Positions 19,011 through 28,140 of a stretch of DNA of 64,000 nucleotides are shown piece by piece. The stretch spans positions 868,001 through 932,000 of the forward strand of contig NZ_JAGIOP010000002.1 in the NCBI RefSeq assembly GCF_017876775.1, given 5' to 3'. The position numbers were made by a program, and so were the translations under genes. Source of the DNA: Mycolicibacterium lutetiense. GTDB lineage: Bacteria > Actinomycetota > Actinomycetes > Mycobacteriales > Mycobacteriaceae. The notes beneath the pieces are model-generated. The model had not been told where the DNA came from, ran no database searches, and worked only from the letters and a program-made list of their open reading frames with translations. The first letter of the stretch is position 1; the number at the start of each line of letters is the position of its first letter.

Positions 19011-20447
19011 CTACCCGGCACCTACGGACAGCGTCGCATTGGCGTCGGCGGTGAGAATGTCGTCATCGCCCATCCAGTGCACCAGCCGGGCCAGCGGATA
19101 CATGGCATCGTGCGGGCCACCCTCGACGTGACCGTTGGCAGTACCCACCCGGCACACCCGCTGGCCACCCGCGCCGGCCAGCGCATCGCGCAGCTGGGCC
19201 TTGCGTTCGAAGGGATAGACGCCGATGGTCTGGGTCGCCACGTTGACGTAGCGGACCGCGTCGTCGAGCGATGGCACCATCACCACGTTGGAGATCTTGT
19301 TCGACGGGTGAAAGTCCACCGGCTCGTCGGACAGCACGACCATGCCGCGGCCGTCGAAGCGGCCGAACACTTCAAGTTCGTCACCCATCGCACCCATCAC
19401 CTCGACCTCGTCGCGGATCTCGGTGGGCGGCAGTGGCGCCACCGCCGATCCGAACACCCGGTCAACACCCAGGCGCGGCAAAAGTTCAGCGCAGAACCGC
19501 CGAGCCTGGGCCCGGTCGGTGGTCTCCAGGAAGACGAATCGGCTTGCCAGGCAGGCCTCCTGGTTGAAGACGCAGGTGTCGGCCGCCACCCGTTCGGCGA
19601 CATCGGCGAGCACCTGATCGGAGGCGAACACCTCACTCCCGATCATCGAGATCGACGACTTGGGGTCGAAGGACACCAGCTGGATGCCGGGGCCCAGGTA
19701 CTTGATGACGTTGTTGATCGCCGGTCCGCCACCCCAGGCCACGATCTTGTCGAAGTACTGCGGGCGGTAGATGGTCCGTTCGATCGCCTCATCGCCGCCG
19801 GCCCAGTAGACCGCCGACATCGATTGCACCACCGGGTGGTTCGGGTCGATCTCGGCCATGGTCCGCAGTACTGCCACCGTGGTGAACGGATCCGATGAGG
19901 GCATCTTGAACAGGCTGATGCCCTTGACCAACGCGCTCTGGGCAATCGACGCGACGCAGCCGGACGGGGCGTTACCGGCCAGCATGTGCACCATGCGGGG
20001 CGGGAAGGCCCGCACCGCGCCGGTGTTCCCGGGCGCGTCGGTACGGCTCACCCAGCCATCGAGCACGGCCGGATCGGCGAAGTTGGATTCGACCTGCGCC
20101 CACAGGCTGTCCCGGTTCAGCAGGGACGGTGCGGTGCGGTAGAGGTTTTCCACCACTCGGCGTGGCAACGGATTGGTCTCCGCCACCAGATCCAGACAGC
20201 GCTGCATGTGCGGATTGCCATCGAGCTCCAGCCGCTGCCCGGTCTCGACCAGAAAGTCGATGATCTCGGCCAGCGGCACGTTCAACAGTGGCGGCAATTC
20301 CGTGCGCGGGGTCACCAGCGCATCCAGTTCAATTGCGGGCGTGGCGAAGTCGACACCGAGGTCGCGGGAACGGTGCAGCGAGGCATCTCCCTCGACCAGC
20401 TCTCCGCGGATTACGAACGGCGCCGACAGGGCCACCGCGGCGCTCAC
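19011..20447 (-). CDS. LuxC-type acyl-CoA reductase
   Basis: LuxC-family enzymes reduce acyl-CoA or acyl-enzyme thioesters to aldehydes with NADPH. The 478-residue product is a full-length member. The aldehyde-dehydrogenase-like core includes the glycine-rich Leu-Ala-Gly-Asn-Ala-Pro-Ser, the nucleophile region Phe-Asn-Gln-Glu-Ala-Cys-Leu-Ala with the catalytic Cys, and Asn-Lys-Ile-Ser-Asn-Val near the end. The start is GTG 20447, preceded by a G-rich ribosome site. No LuxE or LuxD partner is present; instead it is coupled to a small unknown gene (3 bp gap). Divergent TetR and oxidoreductase genes suggest one pathway with an aldehyde intermediate. Confidence 0.88.
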   Translation of the reverse strand: MSAAVALSAPFVIRGELVEGDASLHRSRDLGVDFATPAIELDALVTPRTELPPLLNVPLAEIIDFLVETGQRLELDGNPHMQRCLDLVAETNPLPRRVVENLYRTAPSLLNRDSLWAQVESNFADPAVLDGWVSRTDAPGNTGAVRAFPPRMVHMLAGNAPSGCVASIAQSALVKGISLFKMPSSDPFTTVAVLRTMAEIDPNHPVVQSMSAVYWAGGDEAIERTIYRPQYFDKIVAWGGGPAINNVIKYLGPGIQLVSFDPKSSISMIGSEVFASDQVLADVAERVAADTCVFNQEACLASRFVFLETTDRAQARRFCAELLPRLGVDRVFGSAVAPLPPTEIRDEVEVMGAMGDELEVFGRFDGRGMVVLSDEPVDFHPSNKISNVVMVPSLDDAVRYVNVATQTIGVYPFERKAQLRDALAGAGGQRVCRVGTANGHVEGGPHDAMYPLARLVHWMGDDDILTADANATLSVGAG

Positions 20448-20450
20448 GTT

Positions 20451-20924
20451 TCACCCCCCCACGTACGCGTCGATGGTGCCCGAGCAGGCGATCTTGTCCC
20501 CGCCCAGATCGGCATAGCGGGTGATGTCCGGACCGATGGTCGGCCCCTGGTGGCCGCAGTCGCAGGCCCCGAAATCGACATCGATGCGGTCACCGGAGAT
20601 GACCCCACCCCAGCGGCCGTCCAACGACAGATCGAAGAATGCCCCGCGCACTTGCACCGGACCTGCGGAGGTATCGACGATATTCTCGCCGGGTTCGTCC
20701 AGCGGCAGCAGCAGCACCCACGGCGGTACGTCCAGATCCTCGCGCTGGGCCACCTTGGTGATCTCCGCAGCCTGAGCGCGGTTGCGCAGCAACGGGATCT
20801 GGTCAACCCGCTCGGCGAACCGCTCGTTCACCGCGTCAATCTGCAGCTGCTGCACATCGGCGGGCGCGATGTCGTAACGGTCCGGCGCCGTCTGCAAGGC
20901 AAGGAGTTGGTCAATTGCGGTCAT
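20451..20924 (-). CDS. Unknown protein paired with the acyl-CoA reductase
   Basis: I do not recognise this 157-residue soluble protein. It is helical at the N-terminus (Ala-Ile-Asp-Gln-Leu-Leu-Ala-Leu). The C-terminal half has alternating hydrophobic residues and the motif Asp-Phe-Gly-Ala-Cys-Asp-Cys-Gly-His, followed by another Cys near the end, which could bind a metal. GGGAG five bases before ATG 20924 supports the start. It is the first gene of the leftward unit, three bases before the reductase, so it may be a partner or small subunit. Confidence 0.7.
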   Translation of the reverse strand: MTAIDQLLALQTAPDRYDIAPADVQQLQIDAVNERFAERVDQIPLLRNRAQAAEITKVAQREDLDVPPWVLLLPLDEPGENIVDTSAGPVQVRGAFFDLSLDGRWGGVISGDRIDVDFGACDCGHQGPTIGPDITRYADLGGDKIACSGTIDAYVGG

Positions 20925-20943
20925 AGTGACTCCCGAAAGAATT

Positions 20944-20956
20944 AATAGCACCTATT
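20944..20956. promoter_or_regulatory. AATAG-N3-CTATT inverted repeat
   Basis: A perfect 5-bp inverted repeat with a 3-bp spacer lies in the 60-bp AT-rich divergent region between the unknown gene (ATG 20924) and the TetR gene (ATG 20985). It is a plausible operator for that TetR. Confidence 0.45.
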
Positions 20957-20984
20957 GCGTTTCATTTAATGTTAGTATGTACCC

Positions 20985-21632
20985 ATGCCCCAGAGTTCGT
21001 CAAGGCCCCGCGCGGGCCGGCCAACCCGGGAACAGGCCGAGCAGCGACACCTCGAACTGCTCGACTGTGCCCTGGAAGTGTTCCTGGAGAACGGATTCGA
21101 GCGTTCCACCATCGAGGCCATCGCCGCGTCCGCCGGCATGGCCAAGCGCACCATCTACAGCCTGCACCCGGACAAGGCCGCACTGTTCGAAGCCTCGGTA
21201 CAACGCGCGGTCGACCGGTGGCTGGTCCCGATCGAGACGCTACGAGCGGCCGAGGCCGACGATCTCGAGGAAACCCTGCTCGCCATCGGCCGAATCCGGT
21301 TGGCCGGGATCACCAGCCCCGCCGGCACCGCCTTGCAGCGCATCCTCAACGCGGAGGGCAACCGTTTTCCCCAGCTGTTCCGGCTTGTCTACGAGCAGGG
21401 CACCATGCCGGCGCTGACGTTCATCGCCGAGGTCCTCGCCCGCCACGCCGAGGCCGGAATCATCGAGGTCGACGATCCCGCGGTGGTCGGGGGCGCGTTC
21501 TTGAGCATGGTCGTCGGCGGCCCCGCCACCGGCGCACTCTGGGGTGTGTCCTGGGATCCCGACGACCTGGACAAACGCATGCGGACCTTGGTGCGACTGT
21601 TCCTCGACGGCGTGAGGCCGCGAAACCCGTGA
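20985..21632 (+). CDS. TetR/AcrR-family regulator
   Basis: The 215-residue product has a TetR N-terminal domain with Ile-Glu-Ala-Ile-Ala-Ala-Ser-Ala-Gly-Met-Ala-Lys-Arg-Thr-Ile-Tyr as helix-turn-helix, then Ser-Leu-His-Pro-Asp-Lys. The C-terminal domain resembles the AefR-like group (Phe-Pro-Gln-Leu-Phe-Arg). It stands between the leftward acyl-CoA reductase pair and the rightward oxidoreductase genes, 26 bp before the first of them, and probably represses both units. Confidence 0.9.
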   Translation: MPQSSSRPRAGRPTREQAEQRHLELLDCALEVFLENGFERSTIEAIAASAGMAKRTIYSLHPDKAALFEASVQRAVDRWLVPIETLRAAEADDLEETLLAIGRIRLAGITSPAGTALQRILNAEGNRFPQLFRLVYEQGTMPALTFIAEVLARHAEAGIIEVDDPAVVGGAFLSMVVGGPATGALWGVSWDPDDLDKRMRTLVRLFLDGVRPRNP

Positions 21633-21658
21633 CACGCCACAACAACTGAAAGGACACC

Positions 21659-22048
21659 ATGGATCAAGACACGTACGACAAGGGATTGGCAATCCGGAAA
21701 GCAGTCCTGGGCGAGGACTATGTCCGCAAGGCGGCCGGCAATGTCGACGCATTCAACAAGCCACTGCAGGATCTGGTCACCGAATACTGTTGGGGCGCCG
21801 TGTGGGGCCGCGAAGGCCTGGAACTGAAGACCCGCAGCATGCTCAATCTGGCGATGATCGCCGTGCTCAACCGGCCCAACGAGTTGAGCACCCACATCCG
21901 GGGCGCGCTCACCAACGGCGTCACCCGCGAGGAGATCTGCGAGATTTTCCTGCAGGTCGGCATCTACGCGGGCATCCCGGCCTCCGTCGACAGCTTCCGG
22001 CTGGCCCGCGCCGTGTTCGCCGACCTCGACGAGGCAGCCGATGAGTGA
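21659..22048 (+). CDS. Carboxymuconolactone decarboxylase-family protein
   Basis: The 129-residue protein has the helical CMD fold, with Leu-Lys-Thr-Arg-Ser-Met-Leu-Asn-Leu-Ala, Glu-Leu-Ser-Thr-His-Ile-Arg-Gly-Ala and Val-Gly-Ile-Tyr-Ala-Gly-Ile-Pro-Ala. It resembles gamma-carboxymuconolactone decarboxylases and lacks the Cys-X2-Cys of AhpD peroxidases. Its real substrate is unknown; neighbours point to an organic acid or lactone intermediate. AAAGGA precedes ATG 21659. Its stop overlaps the next gene by 8 bases. Confidence 0.87.
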   Translation: MDQDTYDKGLAIRKAVLGEDYVRKAAGNVDAFNKPLQDLVTEYCWGAVWGREGLELKTRSMLNLAMIAVLNRPNELSTHIRGALTNGVTREEICEIFLQVGIYAGIPASVDSFRLARAVFADLDEAADE

Positions 22049-22931
22049 GCCGATCGGCTTCATCGGCCTGGGCAACATGGGCTTTCCGATGCTGGGCCGG
22101 CTGTTGACGGCCGGCCATCCGGTGGTGGCCTTCGACGTCCGTGAGGACGTGCTGGCCACGGCAACCGCGCTGGGTGCCCAGCCGGCCAAGTCGGTGCGCG
22201 ATGTGGCCGACCGGGCCGAGACCGTACTGGCCAGCCTGCCCACACCGCAGGTGTCGCAGTCCGTCGTGACCGAGGTTGCCGAAGGCTCGAAGGTCCGGCG
22301 CTTCGTCGACCTGTCCACGGTGGGAGCTGGGGCAGCGCAACGCAATCACGCAACGCTCGCCGCACAGGATATCGCTGCCCTGGACAGCCCGGTCAGCGGC
22401 GGAATGCACGGCGCCCAGGCCGGCACCCTGGCCATCATGGTGTCCGGTCCACACGCCGAATTTGAGGCGCTGGCAGCGGTTTTCGAGGCGCTCGGTAGGG
22501 CGATCTTCGTCTCCGAACAGCCCGGTGCCGCACAGACCATGAAGCTGATCAACAACCTGATGGCCGCCACCACCCTGGCCGCGACCGCCGAGGTGATGGT
22601 GATGGGTGTCAAGGCCGGGCTGAGCGCCGACGTGATGATCGACGTGCTCAACGCCGGATCCGGCGGGACACACGCCAGCCGGGACAAGTTCCCGCGTGCG
22701 GTACTCCCCCGCACTTTCGACTACGGGTTCGCCACCGGCTTGATGGCCAAGGATGTGGGGCTGTATCTGGCGGAGGCCACTTCGCTGGGCCTGCCGGTCG
22801 AGATGGCCGCGACCGTGCAACGGATCTGGGAGCAGACGGTGCAGGCCGAAGGCCCCGAATCCGACTTCACCTCCGTCATCAAACCGATGGAGAAGACCGC
22901 TGGCGTCATCGTCGAGGGAGGCAACGGATGA
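22041..22931 (+). CDS. Beta-hydroxyacid dehydrogenase (3-hydroxyisobutyrate dehydrogenase family)
   Basis: This NAD(P)-dependent enzyme oxidises beta-hydroxyacids or reduces their semialdehydes. The 296-residue product starts with Ile-Gly-Phe-Ile-Gly-Leu-Gly-Asn-Met-Gly, the family's dinucleotide fingerprint. It has the substrate motif Asp-Ser-Pro-Val-Ser-Gly-Gly and the catalytic Lys in Met-Lys-Leu-Ile-Asn-Asn-Leu. Domain order and length are normal. It overlaps the genes on both sides (8 and 4 bases), showing a coupled operon. Confidence 0.92.
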   Translation: MSEPIGFIGLGNMGFPMLGRLLTAGHPVVAFDVREDVLATATALGAQPAKSVRDVADRAETVLASLPTPQVSQSVVTEVAEGSKVRRFVDLSTVGAGAAQRNHATLAAQDIAALDSPVSGGMHGAQAGTLAIMVSGPHAEFEALAAVFEALGRAIFVSEQPGAAQTMKLINNLMAATTLAATAEVMVMGVKAGLSADVMIDVLNAGSGGTHASRDKFPRAVLPRTFDYGFATGLMAKDVGLYLAEATSLGLPVEMAATVQRIWEQTVQAEGPESDFTSVIKPMEKTAGVIVEGGNG

Positions 22932-23791
22932 GCATGCGTGGCAAGACCTGTGTGATCACCGGAGCCACCTCCGGGCTGGGCCGCGAGTCCGCCCGGGCCC
23001 TCGCGTCGGCCGGGGCGCACGTGGTGTTGGCGTCCCGCAACGCCGACGCACTCTCCGAGACCCGGGACCGGATCCTCGCCGAGGTGCCCGAGGCACGCCT
23101 GTCCGGCGTTGCCGTCGATCTCGCCTCACTGGCGAGTATTCGCGCTGCAGCTCCGCAGATCGCCGACCTCGCTCCAGTGATCGACGTATTGATGAACAAC
23201 GCCGGAGTGATGTTCACCCCGTTCGGCCGCACCCAGGATGGCTTCGAAACACAGTTCGGGACAAACCATCTGGGCCACTTCGCACTGACAAACCTATTGC
23301 GGCCACAGTTCGTCGAGGGCACCCGCATCGTGAACCTGTCCTCGGAGGGCCATCGTCTCGGTGACATCGATCTGGATGACCCCCACTGGGAACGCCGCGG
23401 TTACGACAAGTTCGCCGCGTACGGCGCGGCCAAGACCGCCAACATCCTGCATGCCGTCGCGCTCGACCAACGGCTTGGCGATCGGGGCGTCCGCGCGTTC
23501 GCCGTGCATCCGGGAATGGTCGCCACCAACCTGGCCCGGCACATGTCGCGCGAAGATGTGATCGCGGTCAGCGGGCAGGCCCGCTCGCATGCCATCGAGG
23601 TGTCCACGCCCGAACAGGGTGCGGCCACCCAGGTGTGGGCGGCCGTCAGCACCGACCTCGACGGCAGGGGCGGGCTGTATCTGGCCGACTGCGCGGTGCG
23701 CACCGATGCCGAACCCTATGCCACCGACCCTGACCGGGCCGAAAAGCTCTGGGAGGTTTCGGAATCCCTGTGCGCTACGCCTATTTCTTGA
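22928..23791 (+). CDS. Short-chain dehydrogenase/reductase (retinol dehydrogenase-like)
   Basis: The 287-residue product has the SDR cofactor loop Thr-Gly-Ala-Thr-Ser-Gly-Leu-Gly, Asn-Asn-Ala-Gly-Val-Met, and the catalytic set Ser in Asn-Leu-Ser-Ser with Tyr-Gly-Ala-Ala-Lys. The Arg after the first glycine motif region suggests NADP preference. It ends the three-gene rightward unit with an ATGA overlap at its start. Its last 11 bases overlap the convergent glycosyltransferase gene. Confidence 0.9.
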   Translation: MSMRGKTCVITGATSGLGRESARALASAGAHVVLASRNADALSETRDRILAEVPEARLSGVAVDLASLASIRAAAPQIADLAPVIDVLMNNAGVMFTPFGRTQDGFETQFGTNHLGHFALTNLLRPQFVEGTRIVNLSSEGHRLGDIDLDDPHWERRGYDKFAAYGAAKTANILHAVALDQRLGDRGVRAFAVHPGMVATNLARHMSREDVIAVSGQARSHAIEVSTPEQGAATQVWAAVSTDLDGRGGLYLADCAVRTDAEPYATDPDRAEKLWEVSESLCATPIS

Positions 23792-25667
23792 GCGGCGCGC
23801 TCAAGTCGTACACCGTGTCCGCGCCCACCTTGGTGGAGATGAAGTTCGCCTTCACCCAGTCGGAGATGTCGGTGTGCGAATTGTTGCCGAAGAATCCGCC
23901 GTGGTCGCTGCCTTTGGACTCGGGCAGGATGTAGTAGGCGATCTGCCGGTCGGCGACGTAGGTCTGGAACTGCTCCAGCGTCGGCACCGGATCACTGCCG
24001 GTGAAGCCACCGATCGCCATGACCGCGGTGTCGGTGGACAATTCGAGACCGGCCGCGGCCCCGGACCGGTTGATGGCCGCCGACCACTTGGTAGTGGTGG
24101 CCCGCAGCATCGCATTCACCTCGGGATTGTCGGAATGCCGGCCGTGCCCGTGGTCGTCGTCGGGATCGGCCGGTCCGACACTCGGGCCGCCACCGGTATG
24201 CGGCTGCCCCAGGGTGGCCACCGTGTAGCCCGTCATACCGCCCAGTCCACCGATCAGCGCCGCCGCCAGTGCTACGGTCGCCGCGCTACGGTTTCCGCCA
24301 CGGAGCGCCCACAGCATGACGGCAGCGGCCGCGACGGCCACCATCAGGATCGCCCACCGCAGCGGTGGAAGCCACAATGCGTTGCGGCCCAGGATCCAGA
24401 AGCTCCACACTCCGGTACCCAGAAGCATGGTGATCAAACCGATCTGGCCCAGCCGGTCGTCACGCCGACGCCACATCTCGTGGATACCGATGGCGAACAT
24501 CGCCGCCACAGCCGGAGCCAGTGACAGGCAGTAGTACGGGTGGACGTTGGTCTTCATGAAGCTCAGCACCAGACCGTTGATCACCAGCCAGGTGCCGAAC
24601 AGGATGGCGCCGGCCCGCACGATGTCGGTGCGCGGCGCCCGACCACGCGACACCAGCACCAGCACCACCGCCAGCAGGGCGGCAGGTACCAGCCAGCCGA
24701 TCTCGAAACCGAACTCGCCGGTGAACAATCGCGGCAGGCCCTGGGTCTGATTGCCGAATCCGCCGAAACCATGCTGCTGCCCGGCGGGCACCACCGGATC
24801 GACATCGACGTGCGTGCCGTAGTGGTTGTGACCGAGGACCCGGCCGAACCCGTTGTAACCCAACACCAGATTCATGAAGTTGTTGTCGGTCGACCCTGCG
24901 AGGTAGGGCCGCGACGAGGCCGGCCACACCAGGGTGAGCAGCACGAACCAGCCGGACGACGCGAGGAACGCGACCAGCGAGCCCAGCAGGTGCAGCAGCC
25001 GGCGGCGGACCGTCACGGGCGCGGCGATCAGGTAGACCAGCCCGATGGCAGGCATGACCATCAGCCCTTCGAGCATCTTGGCCAGGAACGCGAACCCGAG
25101 CGCGACACCGGCCAATGCCATCCAGCGGGCGCCGTTGTGCTCCAGTGCACGCACCGCGCAATAGGCGGCGGCCGTCATCAACAGGACCATCACCGCATCG
25201 GGATTGTTGAACCGGAACATCAACGCCGTCACCGGCATCAGGGCCAGCGCGGCACCGGCCAGCAGCGCGGCACGGGGGCCGCTGATCCGGCGCACCGCCC
25301 CGTGGAGCAGCGCGACGGCGGCGACGGCCATCAACGCTTCCGGGATGAGCATGCTGGCGCTGCTGAATCCGAACAGCTGACCCGAGAGCGCCATCACCCA
25401 CTGCGATACCGGTGGTTTGTCCACGGTGATGAAGTTGTTCGGATCCAGCGACCCGAAGACCCACGCCTCCCAGCCGGTCGATCCGGCCTGAACCGCGGCG
25501 GCGTAGAAGTCGTTGCCCATCCCGTTGACGGTGATGTTCCACAGGTAGGCCACCGCCGTGGCGATCAGCAGCGCTGCCAACCCCACGCGCCCACGATCGA
25601 CTCGCGGGGCACTGGGCGGGGCTTCGAGGACAGGCTCAGTGGAGGCATCCTCCAACGTCGTCGTCAC
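23781..25667 (-). CDS. GT39/ArnT-like membrane glycosyltransferase
   Basis: This polytopic protein of 628 residues has about 12 membrane helices and transfers sugars from polyprenyl-phosphate donors to lipids, glycans or proteins outside the membrane. The first extracytoplasmic loop contains Gly-Asn-Asp-Phe-Tyr and then Val-Asp-Lys-Pro-Pro-Val, typical of the ArnT/PMT/YkcB group. A second loop is Gly/His-rich (Gln-Gln-His-Gly-Phe-Gly-Gly-Phe). A soluble C-terminal domain of about 140 residues follows after an Asp/His-rich linker. GTG 25667 is the start. The acceptor cannot be named; candidate acceptors are cell-envelope glycans or proteins. Confidence 0.88.
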   Translation of the reverse strand: MTTTLEDASTEPVLEAPPSAPRVDRGRVGLAALLIATAVAYLWNITVNGMGNDFYAAAVQAGSTGWEAWVFGSLDPNNFITVDKPPVSQWVMALSGQLFGFSSASMLIPEALMAVAAVALLHGAVRRISGPRAALLAGAALALMPVTALMFRFNNPDAVMVLLMTAAAYCAVRALEHNGARWMALAGVALGFAFLAKMLEGLMVMPAIGLVYLIAAPVTVRRRLLHLLGSLVAFLASSGWFVLLTLVWPASSRPYLAGSTDNNFMNLVLGYNGFGRVLGHNHYGTHVDVDPVVPAGQQHGFGGFGNQTQGLPRLFTGEFGFEIGWLVPAALLAVVLVLVSRGRAPRTDIVRAGAILFGTWLVINGLVLSFMKTNVHPYYCLSLAPAVAAMFAIGIHEMWRRRDDRLGQIGLITMLLGTGVWSFWILGRNALWLPPLRWAILMVAVAAAAVMLWALRGGNRSAATVALAAALIGGLGGMTGYTVATLGQPHTGGGPSVGPADPDDDHGHGRHSDNPEVNAMLRATTTKWSAAINRSGAAAGLELSTDTAVMAIGGFTGSDPVPTLEQFQTYVADRQIAYYILPESKGSDHGGFFGNNSHTDISDWVKANFISTKVGADTVYDLSAPLKK

Positions 25668-25727
25668 ACGTCCATTAAGTCGGCGCCGGCTATGACTGAG
25701 CTATGTGGCCGCCGTGGGTTTGCTGGG

Positions 25728-26309
25728 TCAGAGCGAATCGACGAAAAGCTTGTGGATACGCCGGTCCCCCGTCACCTCCGGGTGGAAGGACGTCGCCAGC
25801 ATCGAGCCCTGCCGCACCGCCACGATGTGGTCGGCGGCACGGGCCAGTACCTCGACGTCGGCCCCGACCCGCTCGACCCACGGCGCCCGGATGAACACCG
25901 CATGCACCGGGGTGTCGAGACCGACGAAGTCGACGTCCCCCTCGAAGGAGTCGACCTGACGACCAAAGGCGTTGCGCCGCACAGTCATATCGATGCCACC
26001 GAGTGGCAGCGCCGCACGGCCCGGCACACCGGCGTCTTTGATCTCACTGGCCAGCAGGATCATCCCCGCGCAGGAGCCGTAACAGGGCAGCCCGGCGGCG
26101 ATACGTGCCCGCAACGGTTCGAGTAGGTCGAACTCGCGCAGCAGGTGGCTCATCGCCGTCGATTCCCCGCCGGGAATCACCAAGGCGTCGACCGCATCGA
26201 GTTCGGAAAGCCGCCGCACCGTTCCGGCTTCGGCACCTGCGGCCCGCAGCGCAGCCAGATGCTCGCGCGTGTCCCCCTGTAGCGCGAGCACCCCGACCCG
26301 GGGACTCAC
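25728..26309 (-). CDS. pdxT: Pyridoxal 5'-phosphate synthase glutaminase subunit PdxT
   Basis: PdxT hydrolyses glutamine and channels ammonia to PdxS for vitamin B6 synthesis. The 193-residue product shows Gly-Val-Leu-Ala-Leu-Gln-Gly-Asp, the glycine-rich Ile-Pro-Gly-Gly-Glu-Ser, the nucleophile Cys in Tyr-Gly-Ser-Cys-Ala-Gly-Met and the His/Glu pair in Ser-Phe-His-Pro-Glu. GTG 26309 overlaps the tesB stop as GTGA. The frame is open further upstream, but only as a shadow of tesB. pdxS is two genes upstream in the same operon, supplying the other subunit. Confidence 0.96.
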   Translation of the reverse strand: MSPRVGVLALQGDTREHLAALRAAGAEAGTVRRLSELDAVDALVIPGGESTAMSHLLREFDLLEPLRARIAAGLPCYGSCAGMILLASEIKDAGVPGRAALPLGGIDMTVRRNAFGRQVDSFEGDVDFVGLDTPVHAVFIRAPWVERVGADVEVLARAADHIVAVRQGSMLATSFHPEVTGDRRIHKLFVDSL

Positions 26310-27154
26310 GGCCCCTCTGCCGGGGCGAAGTCGCGCTGATAGCGGGTCAGACCCTCCTGCATCACCGCGGCCACCAGCTCGCCGTAGCGGTTGAAGATCT
26401 TGCCCTGGGTCAACGAGCGCCCACCGCATGCCGAGGGCGAGGACTGGTCGTAGAGCAGCCATTCGTCGGCGCGGAACGGCCGCATGAACCACATGGCGTG
26501 GTCGAGTGACGCCACGTTCAGATGCTTGCGTACGTCGAGGTGGTTGACCTGCGCCGAACCGAGCAGGGTCAGATCGCTCATGTAGGCCAGCGCGCAGATG
26601 TGCAGCACGTGATCGTCGGGCAGCGGGTCGCGGTGACGGAACCACACCTGCTGCTGCGACGCCTTGCCCGGCACCTTCACCACACGGTCCCGCGGAACGA
26701 TGCGGACGTCCCATTCGGCGAACTGCGCGAAGCCGGCGTCATCGAACGCTCCCCCGGACCGGAACCCGGGCAGATCATCGGGCCCCGGCGCCTCCGGCAT
26801 CGCGTCCTGATGCTCGATGCCGGTCTGGTCGGTCTGGAAAGATGCCGACATCGTGAAGATGGTCTCGCCGTGCTGGATCGCGCTCACCCGACGGGTGCAG
26901 AACGAGCCGCCGTCGCGGATGCGCTCGACGATGTATACCGACGGTGCTCTGGCGTCACCCGGCCGCAGAAAGTAGCCGTGCAGGGAGTGCACCTGGAATG
27001 TCGGCTCCACCGTGCGCACCGCCGAGACCAGCGACTGACCGGCCACGTGGCCGCCGAAGGTGCGCTGCAGGAAGCCGCTCTCAGGGCTGAAGACCCCGCC
27101 GCGATAGATGTTGACCTCGAGCTGCTCCAGGTCGAGGATCTCTTCAATCGCCAT
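26306..27154 (-). CDS. tesB: Acyl-CoA thioesterase II (TesB)
   Basis: TesB hydrolyses acyl-CoA to free acid and CoA. The 282-residue product is a double hot-dog protein. It has Phe-Gly-Gly-His-Val-Ala-Gly-Gln in the first half and the second-half pattern Leu-Asp-His-Ala-Met-Trp-Phe with Asp-Glu-Trp-Leu-Leu-Tyr and Gly-Arg-Ser-Leu-Thr-Gln-Gly. It lies between pdxS (9 bp gap) and pdxT (4-base overlap), the same arrangement as tesB2 in M. tuberculosis; the link to vitamin B6 is not understood. Confidence 0.95.
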   Translation of the reverse strand: MAIEEILDLEQLEVNIYRGGVFSPESGFLQRTFGGHVAGQSLVSAVRTVEPTFQVHSLHGYFLRPGDARAPSVYIVERIRDGGSFCTRRVSAIQHGETIFTMSASFQTDQTGIEHQDAMPEAPGPDDLPGFRSGGAFDDAGFAQFAEWDVRIVPRDRVVKVPGKASQQQVWFRHRDPLPDDHVLHICALAYMSDLTLLGSAQVNHLDVRKHLNVASLDHAMWFMRPFRADEWLLYDQSSPSACGGRSLTQGKIFNRYGELVAAVMQEGLTRYQRDFAPAEGP

Positions 27155-27163
27155 AGGAGGTAC

Positions 27164-28075
27164 TTACCAGCCGCGTTCGGCGAGCCGATGCGGCTGGGCG
27201 ATCTCCTCGACGTTGATGCCGACCATGGCCTCACCGAGACCGCGCGACACCTTGGCCAACACGTCGGGATCGTCGTAGAACGTCGTCGCCTTCACGATCG
27301 CGGCGGCCCGCTCAGCGGGGTTGCCGGACTTGAAGATGCCCGACCCTACGAACACACCCTCGGCACCGAGCTGCATCATCATCGCGGCGTCGGCCGGGGT
27401 GGCGATGCCGCCTGCGGTGAACATCGTCACCGGCAGCTTGCCGGCCCGGGCCACCTCGACGACGAGGTCATACGGCGCCTGCAGCTCTTTGGCCGCGACA
27501 TAGAGCTCGTCTTCACTCATCGAGGTGAGCCGACGGATCTCACCGCCGATCTGACGCATATGCGTAGTGGCGTTGGAGACGTCACCGGTGCCGGCCTCGC
27601 CCTTGGAGCGGATCATCGCCGCCCCCTCGGTGAGCCGGCGCAGCGCCTCGCCCAGGTTGGTGGCACCGCACACGAACGGCACGGTGAACTTCCACTTGTC
27701 GATGTGGTTGGCGTAATCGGCCGGGGTGAGCACCTCGGACTCGTCGATGTAATCCACCCCCAGGCTCTGCAGGATCTGCGCTTCGACGAAGTGCCCGATG
27801 CGCGCCTTGGCCATGACGGGGATGGTGACCGCGGAGATGATGCCCTCGATCATGTCGGGATCGCTCATCCGCGACACCCCGCCCTGGGCACGGATGTCGG
27901 CGGGAACCCGCTCCAGTGCCATGACGGCGACGGCGCCCGCGCCTTCGGCGATCTTCGCCTGTTCGGGGGTGACGACGTCCATGATCACGCCGCCCTTGAG
28001 CATCTCAGCCATCCCGCGCTTCACGCGCGCGGTACCGGTCTGGTTGCTCGAACCGTTCTGCGCTGCGATATCCAT
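27164..28075 (-). CDS. pdxS: Pyridoxal 5'-phosphate synthase subunit PdxS
   Basis: PdxS builds PLP from ribose 5-phosphate, glyceraldehyde 3-phosphate and ammonia. The 303-residue TIM barrel starts Met-Asp-Ile-Ala-Ala-Gln. It contains [10 protein letters not shown], a later active-site Lys in Pro-Val-Met-Ala-Lys-Ala-Arg, and Phe-Val-Cys-Gly-Ala-Thr-Asn-Leu-Gly. A strong GGAGGTGA five bases before ATG 28075 fixes the start; an earlier in-frame codon at 28090 has no such site. A 65-bp gap to the Nudix gene could carry an internal promoter. Confidence 0.96.
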   Translation of the reverse strand: MDIAAQNGSSNQTGTARVKRGMAEMLKGGVIMDVVTPEQAKIAEGAGAVAVMALERVPADIRAQGGVSRMSDPDMIEGIISAVTIPVMAKARIGHFVEAQILQSLGVDYIDESEVLTPADYANHIDKWKFTVPFVCGATNLGEALRRLTEGAAMIRSKGEAGTGDVSNATTHMRQIGGEIRRLTSMSEDELYVAAKELQAPYDLVVEVARAGKLPVTMFTAGGIATPADAAMMMQLGAEGVFVGSGIFKSGNPAERAAAIVKATTFYDDPDVLAKVSRGLGEAMVGINVEEIAQPHRLAERGW

Positions 28076-28140
28076 CGCAATCACCTCCAAATTCCCACTA
28101 ATTCAGTCTAGTAGAGCCGCCAAATCCATTAAATCCGCAA

